Assembly (NCBI GenBank): GCA_016617785.1 | Contig: JADILM010000001.1 | Location: 1,240,001-1,304,000 of the forward strand | DNA: 64,000 nt | Reading direction: 5' to 3' | Origin: Sporobolomyces roseus | Taxonomy: Eukaryota > Basidiomycota > Microbotryomycetes > Sporidiobolales > Sporidiobolaceae | Part shown: piece by piece, positions 9,448 through 20,829 of the stretch | Position numbering within the stretch: position 1 is the stretch's first letter | Layout: each line of letters opens with the position of its first letter | Notes under the pieces: generated by a model | The model's input: the letters and a program-made list of their open reading frames with translations, nothing else | Told to the model about the DNA's origin: nothing | Database searches by the model: none | Program-made: the position numbers and the translations under genes

Positions 9448-12256
9448 TCAATTCGACTTCGCTTCTCCAAACTCTCTTTCCTGCTCCTTCAAAACCATTC
9501 TATGAGCATCATTCAACCTCTCCTGCGTCCTAATCTTCTCCACATCCTTCTTCTCTCCACTCTCCAACGAAGCTACCGTCCTCACCAAACCCTTATCAGC
9601 TCTTCTCCCCAAATCGAGAAAAGAAAGAAAACCGTGAAGCCGCACCTAATAGACGTTCTCCTAACCATAATCCCAACCTCGCGTTTCCAACCACACACTC
9701 GTCCTTTGTGCCCGCCGATTCGGGTGGTACAGGTTTCCCTCCCATTCCTTGAACCAACCTCAAACTAGAATTCAACATTTTCAATGCCTTATTCTCCCAA
9801 AAAAAACCCATTCCTTTCATCAGTTCTCTCTCAAACCTCGCAGAGGAAGAAAAAGACTCACCTCGGTATTCCTAGTTTGTTCAAACAGGTTCGCCAATAA
9901 AGCTAAAGTGAGAGCCCTAGCATGATTTGCAGACATTTTCGAAGTCGCGTTCAAAGCGTTCGAGAGGTTTGATTTTGATTTCGTGATTTCTTTTGAAGTG
10001 AGGGCTTTCGTGAAAGATATAACGAATTGGAGGGAAGGGATCAGGTGGGAGTTGGGGGAGGAGGTGGAAGAGGAGGAGGAGGAGGGGGAATCGAGGGAAG
10101 TGAGAGAGCGCGAGAGGGATTGCAAGCGGTTTGAAATGGTGTTGGAGGTTTGGCGAGCGAGAGAAGAGGAGGAGACCGAACGGGACATGACTGGTGAGGA
10201 TGAGATCGAAGAACTTGAGTGAGGGAGTGTGTGACCTTGAGAGAGCTTGAGGGAGAGTAAGGAGAGTTCCGCTAGTTGTCCGATCGTAGCTCCACTCGAG
10301 ACGATCTCTTTCGTCCTCGGGTTGTTCTTGGTCGAGCTTGAGTTGTTGGAGGAGAAAGGAATGACAGCTTCGAAACATCTTTCTGCTTGAGATTCGTCGT
10401 TCTTGAGCAATTGAATTAATCCGAGATTGAGTATTAATCGAGCGATGAAATCTTCTCCTTCTCCAGATTGAGAACCATACTTTCGCATTGTCGAGACGGC
10501 GGAAAGGAGGTGGGTAGTCGCTTCAGTGGGTGAAGATCGCATGATCGCTAGTTCACTCGCGAAGATGTGAAGGTGAATCTTGAGTCGAGCGGTTGAAGCT
10601 AATGAGGCAGAGGCTGAGCTGATTCGGTCAATCGGTAGGAGTGCTAGCGGAGCAGAGGACACGTAGTCAGCTTCGAGAAAAGCACAAAAAGATGAAGCGA
10701 AACGTACGTTCTCTCCCGTCTAGTCTGCCGTTTGCAGCTCTGATACCTTCTTCAACGAACAAAGTCGAGCGAGGAGCTTTCCCGTAGGGATCTCGATGAA
10801 CAGCCTACAAAGAAACATTGTCAGCTCACTATCAGCAGCCAAATCGAAAAAATCGGGTACTCACGACACTTGCGAGATAGGTGAAACTGTAGAGAGAGGA
10901 ATGAGAAGGTAGTTCAAATCGAACAGATGCTGGAGTAGTAGCCTTCGGATCATTCTGTCCTATTACTCGTACCTGCGAATCAGTCCCACCAAGTCAGATC
11001 TCGTTTCTCGCAAGATGATCTGATTGATGGTACGACTCACAGTACCATCGTTGAAAGCAGAACTAGCAGCGTCTGACGAATCGAGTAAACGATGCGTAGT
11101 CTTCAACAAATCTTTCGCTTCTTTGACATCTCCCAAATGAGCCGCCAACAACGCCGCAATCAATCTAAACTCGACCTTGACTGCCGTCGTAAGCCTATAT
11201 TCCTGCTGTCCCTCATCCCCTTCTTCCATTTTGACGTTATCAGCCGCCGGACCCAAAAACTGCTGAATCTGATTCAAGCATCTCTTCGTAGTCTCGCAAT
11301 CGTCCGCCTCCAAACTTAATCTCGCCCTCGCAAGAGTCGCGAGAACCTGTACTGGGGTATCCCCGTTGGATTCGGCGAGTTGAGCGACGGTTTGCCAAGC
11401 TGTGATTCGTTCGATGTAAGGGAGAGAGGGGAGAGTTGCGAGAGTCGAGTGAGTCGTGTAGAGTGCTGCGAGGGATTGAGGGGAAGAGGAGGAGAGGAGT
11501 GGGTTCGAGAGAAGTTTCTTCAGGACTGTACGGGCGTATTTGACTCGTTTTGGCGTGAGGAGGGCGAGGCGGACTTGGAGTAGAGTGAGAGAAGGGATGT
11601 AGGACGAGAATGAGGGATGCTAGACGAGGGAAGAGGATGGTCAGTGTATCAATGGTGAGATATTGGATCGTCGTCTGCTTACAGATTGAGCGATTGCTTG
11701 CTACAATCGAGAAGCGAGAGGCAAACGAGATTAGTCAAGGAATTCGCGAGAGATCAAAACTGCCGAACTCGAGACCTACAGCTCTAGTGATCGCTTGTTC
11801 CCCTTCTGACGCTGCAGTCGCGACATGTTCTGACCCTTCGTATACGTCTGCAAGCTGTTCAGCAAGCATCGCGTTCGCTCTCAATTCGATTCTTCCTCCT
11901 CTGAACTCTCCCGAGCTTGACGCGTTGACCGCTGCTCTCAATACGACAATCGATGCTGTAGCGAGCCTGTAGTAGTCTGACCATGCCTTGTAGTACCTCG
12001 TGTGAGAGTTTGTTGACTGAGGAGGTTTAGCGAGGGAAGGAAGAAGGGATAGAGCAGAGGACCTGAGGGATTGAGCGACGGTGAGGAGGGCAAGGGGAGC
12101 TGGTAGAGGTCTCAGGGGAGGTGCGATCGATTGATTGACTGCAGGTTGAGGTTGAGGAGTTGGATCAACTCGACGACGCTTTGATGATGGTGATTCTTCT
12201 GTGACTTCGACTTGATAGCTCGATAGAGAGCTATTCAATAAGTGGTTCAAGTCCAT
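9448..12256 (-). CDS. MAU2: MAU2/Scc4 cohesin-loading factor, TPR superhelix
   Basis: This is a probable MAU2 (Scc4, Ssl3) subunit of the cohesin-loading complex. It begins MDLNHLLNSSLSSYQVE, followed by a basic patch SSKRRRVDP that could be a nuclear signal. The body is a chain of helical TPR-like repeats (for example EFRLIAALLAAHLGDVKEAK and RLILNLGLIQLLKNDESQA). It includes the typical C-terminal part with NARLGLWLGERLL. A serine-rich insert (SRSVSSSSLARQTS and following) interrupts the repeats near two-thirds of the length. An exon of only 18 nt (11683-11700, encoding QAIAQS) is needed to keep the first repeats in frame. Identification rests on overall length, repeat pattern and C-terminal block, not on a signature motif, so an unrelated TPR protein remains possible. 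Confidence 0.62.
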
Positions 12257-12369
12257 CTCAGGATTGGCAGAGTGAGGTTGGAGTGAGAAGTGGGAAAGAC
12301 AAGATCAAGCGGGTCGAGAATCTCGCTCTCCTTCCTCTCACACTCCACTGATTCAGCTTAGACCTATCT

Positions 12370-12926
12370 AGTGAGCCACACTAAATCTCTCTGACTCGCT
12401 CGAACGCGTAGACTAACCAATATGTTGAACAGTGTCGCTCTCGGATCTCGAATATCTCAATCAATCAATCTCGTCATCAACTGCCTCTAGACCCTCTGGA
12501 ACCTCAGTAGGCGCTACAAAACCATCACAAGAGGCGGCAGAAAGCGACTCTACCGATTCAACACGAACAGAGCCCTCAGAAACTCGCTCAACTCCCACTC
12601 CCTCGCTTTCTTCCCTCCTAGCCGTCCTTCAAGCGACGACAAACTCTACGAACGAAGCACTCGATACAACAGAAGAAGGAGAAGAACTCGACGAGCAGGA
12701 TTTGGAGAGAATGTTGGAGAAACTGAATGAGGCAGAAGGAGCGGCAGATGATCTCGAGGGAAGATTGGATGGATTGATCGGGAATTTGGACAAGATGTTG
12801 GGATTACTCGGAGTGAATCCGGATGATGTCGTCGATGAGGCGGAAGAGGAGACAGCGAAAGTGGGCGAGGAGGAGAGGGAGGGGAATAGGGAGGAAACGA
12901 AGGAGAAAGAACGAGAGGGTCGGTAG
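12370..12926 (+). CDS. Small acidic protein of unknown function; start codon created by splicing
   Basis: The coding sequence appears to be A12370 joined to 12433-12926, giving 164 residues that begin MSLSDLEYLNQSISSS. The intron 12371-12432 has a gtgagc donor, a ctaac branch site and an acceptor ending tgaacag. It splits the initiator codon as A/TG. The unspliced ATG at 12422 is out of frame and reaches a stop quickly. The N-terminal half is Ser/Thr-rich and probably disordered. The middle contains a helical, leucine-rich stretch (LERMLEKLNEAEGAADDLEG, then LDGLIGNLDKMLGLLG) typical of a coiled coil. The tail is strongly acidic/basic (EEE and EK runs). I do not recognise the family. It is divergent from MAU2, sharing a promoter of only about 110 bp. 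Confidence 0.6.
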
Positions 12927-13187
12927 TGATCACTCGATATGTTTACGGAATGTAGCGTTATAGTCTTGTGACCTTTAGAAGCGAAGGTGTCTCTCGCGTG
13001 CGTCACGTGCCAGAGATACAGAACAGAGTTGACATCGAATCGGGAAGAAGCGAGACAAATTAAACAGAAGAGGGGAGAATTGTAAGCAAGAGGAAGGGAG
13101 TTTTTACAGATCCAGTAAGCTACATAGCAACAGAAGGGCTGGGATCAAGAGGGTGATTGGGGAGATCTGGGGAAGAGTGTCATTGTC

Positions 13188-14555
13188 TCAATCGAAATGA
13201 TAAATCGCTTCTTGACGAAGGGAAAGATAGCGAGGAGAGTGGGAGAGAGACCGTTCAGGGAACGAAGCCGACTCGGGCTAATCACGTACGAGCACAAGGC
13301 TATAAGCACCGGATTCGAAACGTTCTCAAGGCCGATTGCGATCACTCACGTCGTAAGCGAAGAAGTTTGCAGAGTTCAATCTGGGATAGCGCTGATGCGA
13401 AGTGCGAGGGTCTGTGGGTCTCGGTTGCGGATGGCTTTGGGTTCCTTGTTCAGGTTGTGACGAAGAAGACGCGGGCTAGCCATGAACGGAGTCAGCCAGA
13501 AACTTTATTCGCAAAACAGAAAAGAAAGCTGTACCGCATGGATGGTGAAACGTGCTATTTCGTCCTTGATTTGCTGGACTCGGGGCTAGGTATGAGGTTG
13601 ACAAAGGTAAGCTTGGTGCGATCAGGAGAAATTGGAAGAGCGGCTCACAACCCAAAGGTAATAGAGATTCTCCGGAATGTCTTTGTGCTTCTTCACGTCC
13701 TTCAAGGTCTGCTGTATGAGCCACACAAGATCCGCAATATGACCATGAGATTCTGGAGACCAGGTGGCCCGCATTTGCGCTCGGCCGAAAGTTTGTTTCA
13801 GTCCGGCAACAATGTCCTCGTATTCCTGACAGCCATCACAAGCTCGGGCAGCATCTTGTCGGGGATGATTACACGCGCCTGGGTTCTCCCGGATTTCGCG
13901 TATGGCTGCGTTGTATTGCTCGCGGCTTGCCTTCTCTGTCTTGTGCTTTTCTTTCAAGAGTGCTCGGGCGCCTGCATAGTCCTTGAAGATGTACTCTTTC
14001 TGTCGTCAAGCAAGAAGGCTCGAGAATATAGTTAGCTTGCGCAATTCAAAAGGAGAATAACGAAAGGACAATACAGAAGCTTCGCGGAATCAAGATTTGC
14101 GAGGTTGCGCTTTTACGGCTGCCAAGTGGCAGAGGACCTCGAGGGGCGGCTAAGCGGCTAACAGAGTCAGCATGGTCAGAAAGACAGGAAGCTGTAGAAC
14201 TCACGATAGCTCCGGAGAACACAAATTTCCGAGTTGACCGATACTCAAGCGTCAACCGGCCGATCTTCTGCGCTACGCTCTGAAGTATAGACACAAGCGC
14301 TTCCCGTGTTTGTCGACTTTCGAGGTTCCAACAGGCAAGACCACTCGGACCCGGAACGATATTGTCGAAGAACGAGTAGATGTCTCGTCGCCAGGCTGTG
14401 ACACAAAAGTGAACGGCATTGTTGTGAGCTACATCAGCACATATGATGAGTAGAGCTCGATCCAGGTCCTCCAGTGTCCTTGAAGGTGTAACCTCGACTT
14501 GAATCGCCGGACCTGCGTTTTGAGCGTTCGGTTCCAAGAGCGAATTGATTTCCAT
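13188..14555 (-). CDS. Hypothetical protein, six predicted exons, family not recognised
   Basis: Six exons join in frame with canonical sites, all in phase 0. Exon 1 starts MEINSLLEPNAQNAGPA and includes ADVAHNNAVHFCVTAWRRDI. It is followed by an 11-codon exon (PPLEVLCHLAA), then a large exon KEYIFKDYAGARALLKEKHK with a cysteine-containing ACDGCQEYEDIVAGLKQTF. The next reads PRVQQIKDEIARFTIHA, then a Pro/Ser/Gln-rich exon. The last ends RQEAIYHFD with TGA at 13188-13190. The model may extend upstream: a hydrophobic frame starting near 14891 (MLRLLCLPIALVVCSTLAVL) could supply a signal anchor if an intron beginning near 14713 is used, and its ATG too would be split by splicing (A at 14944). 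No function can be assigned. Confidence 0.55.
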
Positions 14556-15068
14556 CGACAGCGCAAATTTGGCTGTCAAGACCGTGTCAATATCGAGGAT
14601 CCAAGTACAGAGAGGGAGCGTACCGATAGACGGAGGCGCGAGAAGAGGTGGGAGAGACAGGAAGAGAGTGATGGAAAGAGAGGAGGACAGTGAGCGGTAA
14701 GAGACAACGGAGTTTCCGCGGTCTACTAAAGGGCAGCTTGATCATGATGCGATCGATGAGCTTGGTTGAGAAGGACAGAGTAGAGGAAAGGGAAGAAGGG
14801 AGACCCCCGAGCGAAAGACACCAGGGAAGCACGAGGACAGCCAAAGTCGAGCAAACTACGAGCGCGATCGGTAGACAGAGCAATCTGAGCACTGTATAGA
14901 TGCTTCGTGGAGAGATATAGACGTTGTGGAGAGGTCAGCTCACTTTATGAGATGAAGAAAAGGAAAGGGCTTACAAACCGGCTTCGAGAGTTCAGGGCGG
15001 GTTGTAGCTAGTCGTATATTACCCTGAGCATAGCTACGAATAGTTCGAGCTGGTCAAAAGCTAGTCGG
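14556..15068. other. Spacer with possible 5' exon of the upstream minus-strand gene
   Basis: 513 bp between two divergent hypothetical genes. On the minus strand a hydrophobic open stretch (about 14700-14891) may be an N-terminal exon of the 13188-14555 gene. Nothing else is convincing. Confidence 0.35.
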
Positions 15069-16342
15069 ATGAGTTTGAAGAGGTTGGGAGAGGGAGAAAA
15101 GGAAAACTTCGCTTTTCGACTTCTTAGCCTCGACTTCGGTTCCTTCGATCCATTCAGGCTCGCGCCGAGCTCGCGATTAGAGCTCTACAGCACTCCCCCA
15201 TGGCACGAATCGAGTTCAGTCGAAGTGACGTCTCCTCGAGTGCCTTTCCCACCTCTCGCTCAACTTCAACAGCTCCAACGGGTCTGACCGTGACTGTGTG
15301 CTGTGCCCTTTGTACTGTACTCTCATCGCCTCGATCGACTATGCCGTCGACAACTTACAACACGGAGTCATCTCGCTCATCGTCTCTCGTCAACTTGAAG
15401 AATCCTCGCTTCTCCCTCACCGCCCCTCTCCTTACCTCTCGACTACCACTACCTCTAAAGAGGTCGCTACAGCGAGTTCTCGAATGCTCAGCTCCGAAAT
15501 AATCCGCGGTTGTCGACATTCAAGCTGCTTTGGTCGTCCCCTCATGGTTCTCTCCCTGACACTCACCTCTATGGACAACCGATTCAAGGTGACAAAGCGA
15601 CCGAAGCGACCGAGACGTCAGCCGACTTCAGCGGAGGAAGCGCGGAGAGCAGCGAGATTCGCTGAACAGCGGGAGGAGCGCAACATTGAGGAGGAACGGC
15701 AACAAGTGATCACGGATCGGATGGGAGAGCTCAAAGACAGTGTGAAGAATAGTGGGAAGCGTATGAGGGAGCAATATACGGGATTCGAGCAGGAAATAAA
15801 GAGTTGGGAGGACGGAATGGAGTATGCCTTCGTTGCGCCAGACTTCATCGAGAATCGAGAAGCTCGAGAAGCAGAGACGATCGATAGGCGACGTCGATAC
15901 TTGCTCGACGACAATCGGTGGGACGTGTTGTTCGATTATTTACTGTTGATCGCAGATTTGATCAAGCACAACTTGGTGAGTGCAGAAGTCTCTAGTTGGA
16001 CGCTGACTTCTCCGGCGTAGGAGCTAATTTGATACGGATTGGTAGATCCTTCATCCGGTCAACCACAGAATGTGGCGCGGACTAACTGGCGTCGAAATCA
16101 AAAGCAAAATCGATGAATGGCATGAACACCTCGTCGGTTCAAACAGCTTACAGGCGGAGGTCAGCAAGGTGATACATCAGCTGAGGGGAGACTCTCCGGA
16201 TGAACATCTGTCACAGGAGGAGGCGTTCAAAAAGGAAACCGTCGAATCTCTCCAACGATTGTTCACCCTGAAACCTCCGGTCACGGTATCTTCTCGTCCG
16301 AGGCGGAGACTGAGAAGTAAAGATGGTAACTCTGCTCAGTAG
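15069..16342 (+). CDS. Hypothetical coiled-coil protein
   Basis: Coding is well supported from about 15482 to the stop at 16340-16342. One exon gives NAQLRNNPRLSTFKLLWSSP and ends HLYGQPIQ. A 43-nt intron then joins it to AEEARRAARFAEQREERNIE, a highly charged helix with probable coiled coil. A further intron (15976-16045) leads to ILHPVNHRMWRGLTGVEIKS and a Lys/Arg-rich C-terminus (SSRPRRRLRSKDG). The 5' end is less sure. An open frame from ATG 15069 (MSLKRLGEGEKENF) is the likeliest first exon, but the splice to the next exon is weak. An internal ATG at 15571 would give a shorter protein without the first block. Family not recognised. Confidence 0.5.
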
Positions 16343-16776
16343 AAGCAGGTGGAGGATGGCAGCTATTAATGGAGGAGAGAAAACGGGTTTCTGCGAGCGG
16401 TACCTTGCACTTGCTTTCAATTGTTCTGTATCGCAACTCTGTTCCCTATCGAGAATGTGCCGTCGCTTCATATTGAGTCCCACGGACATCTGTCTCGTAG
16501 GCAGCCTGCTGAGGATCGTAGAAGATGTTTTTGGTTCTTCGCGAAAATTGAATTTCGAAGTGAAGTTCTGAATCAGAGTAGATAGCTACAGATTGTCTCC
16601 TGTAGCTCAACTACCACATACCACGTCGATTCACCGCGAAAAGATGAAGCGAAAAAGTTGCGAAAACTCTCAAACGCAGATTCACACCCGAAGCTAGGTC
16701 TCTCTTCTTCTTCTGCTTCAGTATCAATCTCGCTCGTCCATCGCATGGCTACGACTTTGCAACATAGCAAGCTACG
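16343..16776. other. Intergenic spacer, no gene seen
   Basis: 434 bp between two plus-strand hypothetical genes. Only short overlapping frames without splice support are present; it presumably holds a terminator and promoter. Confidence 0.5.
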
Positions 16777-18653
16777 ATGATCCCATCCGTCCTTCGCTCA
16801 GCTTCCGATTCTTGCCCGAATTCTTCATCAAACAAACAATCCTACCTCCCTCTCCCTACTCCTCCAACCGCGTCTACCTCAGCTACGAATGAACCACAAC
16901 ATCACTGCTCTCAATGCAAACGCGACAAACCGGAATCAGCTTTCCCACTCAAATTGATCAACTTGCAACCTTACCTCGTTTGTACCCTTCACGAATGGTA
17001 CTGGACAGAACAGAAACGGGCGTTGCATTGGGCTCCCGAACATACTATGAGTATGTCACAGGCGTGCGAGGTAGTGAGGAGAATCTCGCAGGGAGAGGAA
17101 TGCGATGATAGATTAATGATCAAAGGAGACGAGGACGACGTGAAGGAGATTGTCGATACATTGGCAAAGGCAGGACGATACGTAGCAAAGAAGCTGTAAG
17201 ACGCCGTTCCCTCTGTATGCCTTCGTGCGAGAGACTGATTGAATTCTCCCTACGAATCTCGCGAAATAGCACTCCTCGAGCTTCCCGAGCGAAACCTTCA
17301 GCTACTGAACCTCCTCCACCATCTACTTGGCTCTATGGCTTTCGGGACAGTCCAAAAACGATCATCAACAAGTTCAAATTGACAGTTTACTTTCATCGAA
17401 GTGTTGGAAAATTCACCATGACCCTGAAACCAGACGGGAAGCAAGGGAGGTCGGACAAACCTTGGGCGAGACCTGATAGGAAGAGGAATTTGGATGTTAC
17501 GGAGAGTAGAGATGTGAAGAAGAAAGGGAAAGAAAGGGAACAGGCTTATGAACGATTCGTTCCTCCACCTCCTTCGATGATTCACGATCACGAGCATCAT
17601 CGACGCGCACCCGAGAACACAGAGTTCCCAAAATCTCTTTTCGACATCTCGACTAAAGCAATCTCGACAATACAAGACGAATCCTTCGATTCAACCTCTT
17701 CCGATTCCCTCTCTCGAGCACAACGAGACGCACAACAAATGCCTCCTCCTCCAATACCACCTCGAAAGAAAGCTCGTCGAGTTGAACCATCTCTCATCGC
17801 ACCTGCTCCACTTCGTCCCTCTTCTTCAAACGCTTTCACTAGTGCAAATTCCCTCTCTTCTTCAGAATTACCGAAACCTCCCGCTCGATTCACAAACCCT
17901 TCTACTCGCCCTCCCGACCCTTCCACCTCCTCTTCATCAACGCACAACCCACCTCTCGCAGCTCCCTATGCTTTCCACGAAACGGTTCCCTCATCGTCGT
18001 CCTCGAAATACGTTTCACCTCATACTCTCACATTATTCGAGATGCTCGCCATGCCCGATTTCGACCCACCCATGATTCCTCTCCTACCTCGCCAACGCGC
18101 CGTACGACCTACTCCTCAAACTCAGACGACTCCCTCTGCGGCAGGTCGAGAATTGGACGGTTTAGTAGCAGACGCATTAGGGGGGCTTACTCCTCGAGAA
18201 GGAGATTCTGATGAAGAGGAAGAGATTGAAGGGGATCGAGAGATCAATGAAGGGGATTATGAGGATTCTATTCCGGATGATAGTTCGGAAGATGAGAGGG
18301 ATCGGGAAGGAGAGGGAGAAGGAGATGATGGGATCGATGAGGATGGCGGTTCTGTTTCGAGTTTCTTTGAGAGCTCGGCCGAGGAGAGTGGATTTGGGAG
18401 TGGAGAAGAGGAGGAGGAGGAGGAGGAAGAGGGAGATTGGTTGGCTGGTTTCGTTAGTAAACAAATGCCGGGAATGGGTGAAGACGAAAGAGATGACGAG
18501 GAAGAAGAGGAAGAGGAATCGATGACTCAGCTTCAAGCTAGTCCAGAGCGAAGATCGAGCAAGAGGAAACGAGGGGGAGAAACGAATACGAAAGGGAAGA
18601 CTGTTTTGGAGGATGAGGTGGATGAGCTCGATAGTAGTGGTGAAGGGGAGTGA
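16777..18653 (+). CDS. Hypothetical nuclear-type acidic protein with N-terminal Cys motif
   Basis: Two exons: 16777-17195 and 17270-18653, joined K-L-T-P-R across a phase-2 intron with a gtaaga donor. The start gives MIPSVLRSASDSCPNSS. Near residue 45 a C-x2-C pair (HHCSQCKRDKPESAFPL), followed by LQPYLVCTLHEWYW, could bind zinc. The centre is Pro/Ser-rich and probably disordered, with a basic RKKARRVEPS patch. The last third is very acidic, with a run of about ten glutamates (GSGEEEEEEEEEGDW), and ends in a basic SSKRKRGGE followed by DEVDELDSSGEGE. The composition suggests a nuclear or chromatin-associated protein, but I do not recognise the family. It converges with the MFS gene 283 bp away. 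Confidence 0.75.
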
Positions 18654-18936
18654 TACTATGTGTGCATATACTACTCTTAGTTCCTGTCAGTACTCCGATG
18701 GTATCGATCCGCGTCTCTGTTGTGACAAAACTCGATTGATTCGACCAAACTCGCTCGAAACGTAGATCTCAGATGAGCTCCCGAGAGACACGATGAGCAA
18801 AGCGATAGTTGCAACAACAAGAGATCGTGAGATAGAGATGTGAGATAAGTGCGATGCGAAAGAATACAAAGTGAAGCGACTGTGAAAAGGTGATAAAGAA
18901 AAACATGATAAATTCCCCTCTCTGTGACATCCCTCT

Positions 18937-20829
18937 TCAAACGATAGCACTCCATCTCCTCCATAACAATCCGACAACTCCACAAGACGCTGCAGCGCTG
19001 ACAGCACAGACAAGGAAGATTGGTCGATAACATTCGGTCGATGCGCAAATTGGCGAAACTTGAGTGAGCGAGAGGAGCGATGATGGGGAACTGGCGAGGT
19101 CTCGGAGAATGCCAAAGAGCGGAGTGAAGATGAGCGCTCCAATGGCGGAGAACCAGCTGTGAAGGTAAGAGCGAGCGTTAGTCAGAGCTCGAACGTGGGT
19201 CGAGGAGGAACAAACGAACGTGAGTAAACCCCAATTTCGACCGAAATGTTCGACAGGCCAATAAGAACGAACGATAGCTGGTGACAGAGTAAAGACTGAT
19301 CCGTAAGATGTTCCGTTGACTATTTGTCGAAATTGAGAACTGAGATTCGACCTTAAACTTCGAGACAAGCGAAGAAGGAGCTCACTAATCGTGATAATCC
19401 ACAATCCTTTCTCGCTAGTCAACCCTAATCCTCCCCAAGCATAAGCGATTGACAAACTAGCGCAAGCACCGAGTAAGAACCACAACCTCGTAATTCTTTT
19501 CCTTCCCGATCCACCTTCCTCCCTCGTCGCTGCTGCAGTCGAAAGGAAATCCGAGATTGCTCCTACTCCCAACCTCGATACTGTATTCCCGATAGCTAGA
19601 ACAGAGATATGATCTTTTCTCGATTGGAGTGCGTGACTCGCGGTTGATTTGAAGGGGAGATTGGTGGAGACTGCAGAAAGAGATTCGAGGATTTGTCCAA
19701 GGGAAGCCATGTACATCTCGACAGGACCGGTTGATAGGAGGATGAGGGCACCGAAGAGCCAGAAAGAGGGAGTCGAGATGAACTGGCGGAGAGTTTGCGA
19801 GTGAGGGTGGTGGTGATGATGGGAGGAGTGATAGTGTTGATGATGAGAGGAAGGGTCGCGTCGAGGTAGACTGGAATGGGAGTGAGAGCGAGATCGAGAA
19901 GGGAGAAGTGCGGTTCGTTCAGATGCCTCGACGTCGACAGCTTGATCTTCCTGGACTGCCGCTATCCGCTCTACACGATCGTCAGAGGTCGATGCAGATC
20001 CTCTGGTGACGGCTTTGTGTCCATCAACGTCGTCTCCCTCTCCTTCATCCCAAGGTAATTCTTTCAAGAATAGACCTCCAACTCCATTGACAACGGCCAA
20101 CATCGCAGCAAGGAACAGCAGCCATCGACCTGGATCGAGTTCGAGTTCGGAAGAGCCAGGGAGATCTGGGTAGCGGTCGTAGGTCGTCGTGAAGAAGGAG
20201 GCGAGGGATGAAAGGAATAAGGGCGATAAACCGAATACAGCGCAGGGAACGCCAATCGCTGAAGAAGAGTGAACGTCAGTAGAGCTATGAAATGTGAAAT
20301 ATACAGGAAGTGTCACTCACCTAGTCCAGAGTGTCGTTCCGGAGCTGATTTCGTGCTTGAAATGACTGCAGAGAAATACGAAGCTGCGACTCCGCTTCCC
20401 GCAAGGAAATAGGTCGCACACAGCAACACCCACAAGAGTGTATTGATCTCTTTCCCTTGCTTGTCGAGTTCCCCTCCCAACCTCGCGACTAATCCTAGCA
20501 ATCCATACCCAATGCCGAAACAACCTCCGGCTCCAATCGATACTGCTCCTGGACCATACGAGTCTGCGATCGCTCCCCATACTGCAGCACTCGCATACTC
20601 TGCTAGGATAGCCGAAGAGGCGAGTAAGTTGATTTGGGATGAGGAGAGGTGAAGGGTTCGCGCAAGTGGAGAACTCCAAAGGGGAAACGTGGAAACGGCT
20701 GCAAATGGATCGATGAGCTATGCGAGGATGTTACTAGGGATCTCGTGACTTACATCCTGCCGTTATACAGTTTGCGAGAGCTGCTATCGCGCTCAGGATT
20801 CGCTGAGTTGATGTGGGTCGAGACGTCAT
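18937..20829 (-). CDS. MFS transporter, MCH1/nodulin-like monocarboxylate transporter homologue
   Basis: A major-facilitator membrane protein of the Mch1/nodulin-like group. Exon 1 encodes MTSRPTSTQRILSAIAALAN and splices to a segment starting SVSTFPLWSSPLARTLHLS. The loop between helices 2 and 3 lies in ASAAVWGAIADSYGPGAV, with SIGAGGCFGIGYGLLGL as the next span. Further spans include LWVLLCATYFLAGSGVAA and GVPCAVFGLSPLFLSSLAS. The central cytosolic loop is long and contains a striking histidine run (HHQHYHSSHHHHHPHS). The C-terminal half includes SVLAIGNTVSRLGVGAISDF and WFSAIGALIFTPLFGILRD. Yeast Mch1 is vacuolar and has no demonstrated monocarboxylate transport, so the substrate is open here. 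Confidence 0.78.

Noticed and set aside
10024..10222. Glu-rich plus-strand frame suggesting an acidic protein
   Set aside because: It is the complement of the serine-rich insert of the MAU2-like gene.
13157..14035. 292-codon plus-strand open frame
   Set aside because: It lies antisense to a multi-exon minus-strand gene whose exons join in frame with good splice sites. Its own protein shows no recognisable composition or domain and no splice structure.
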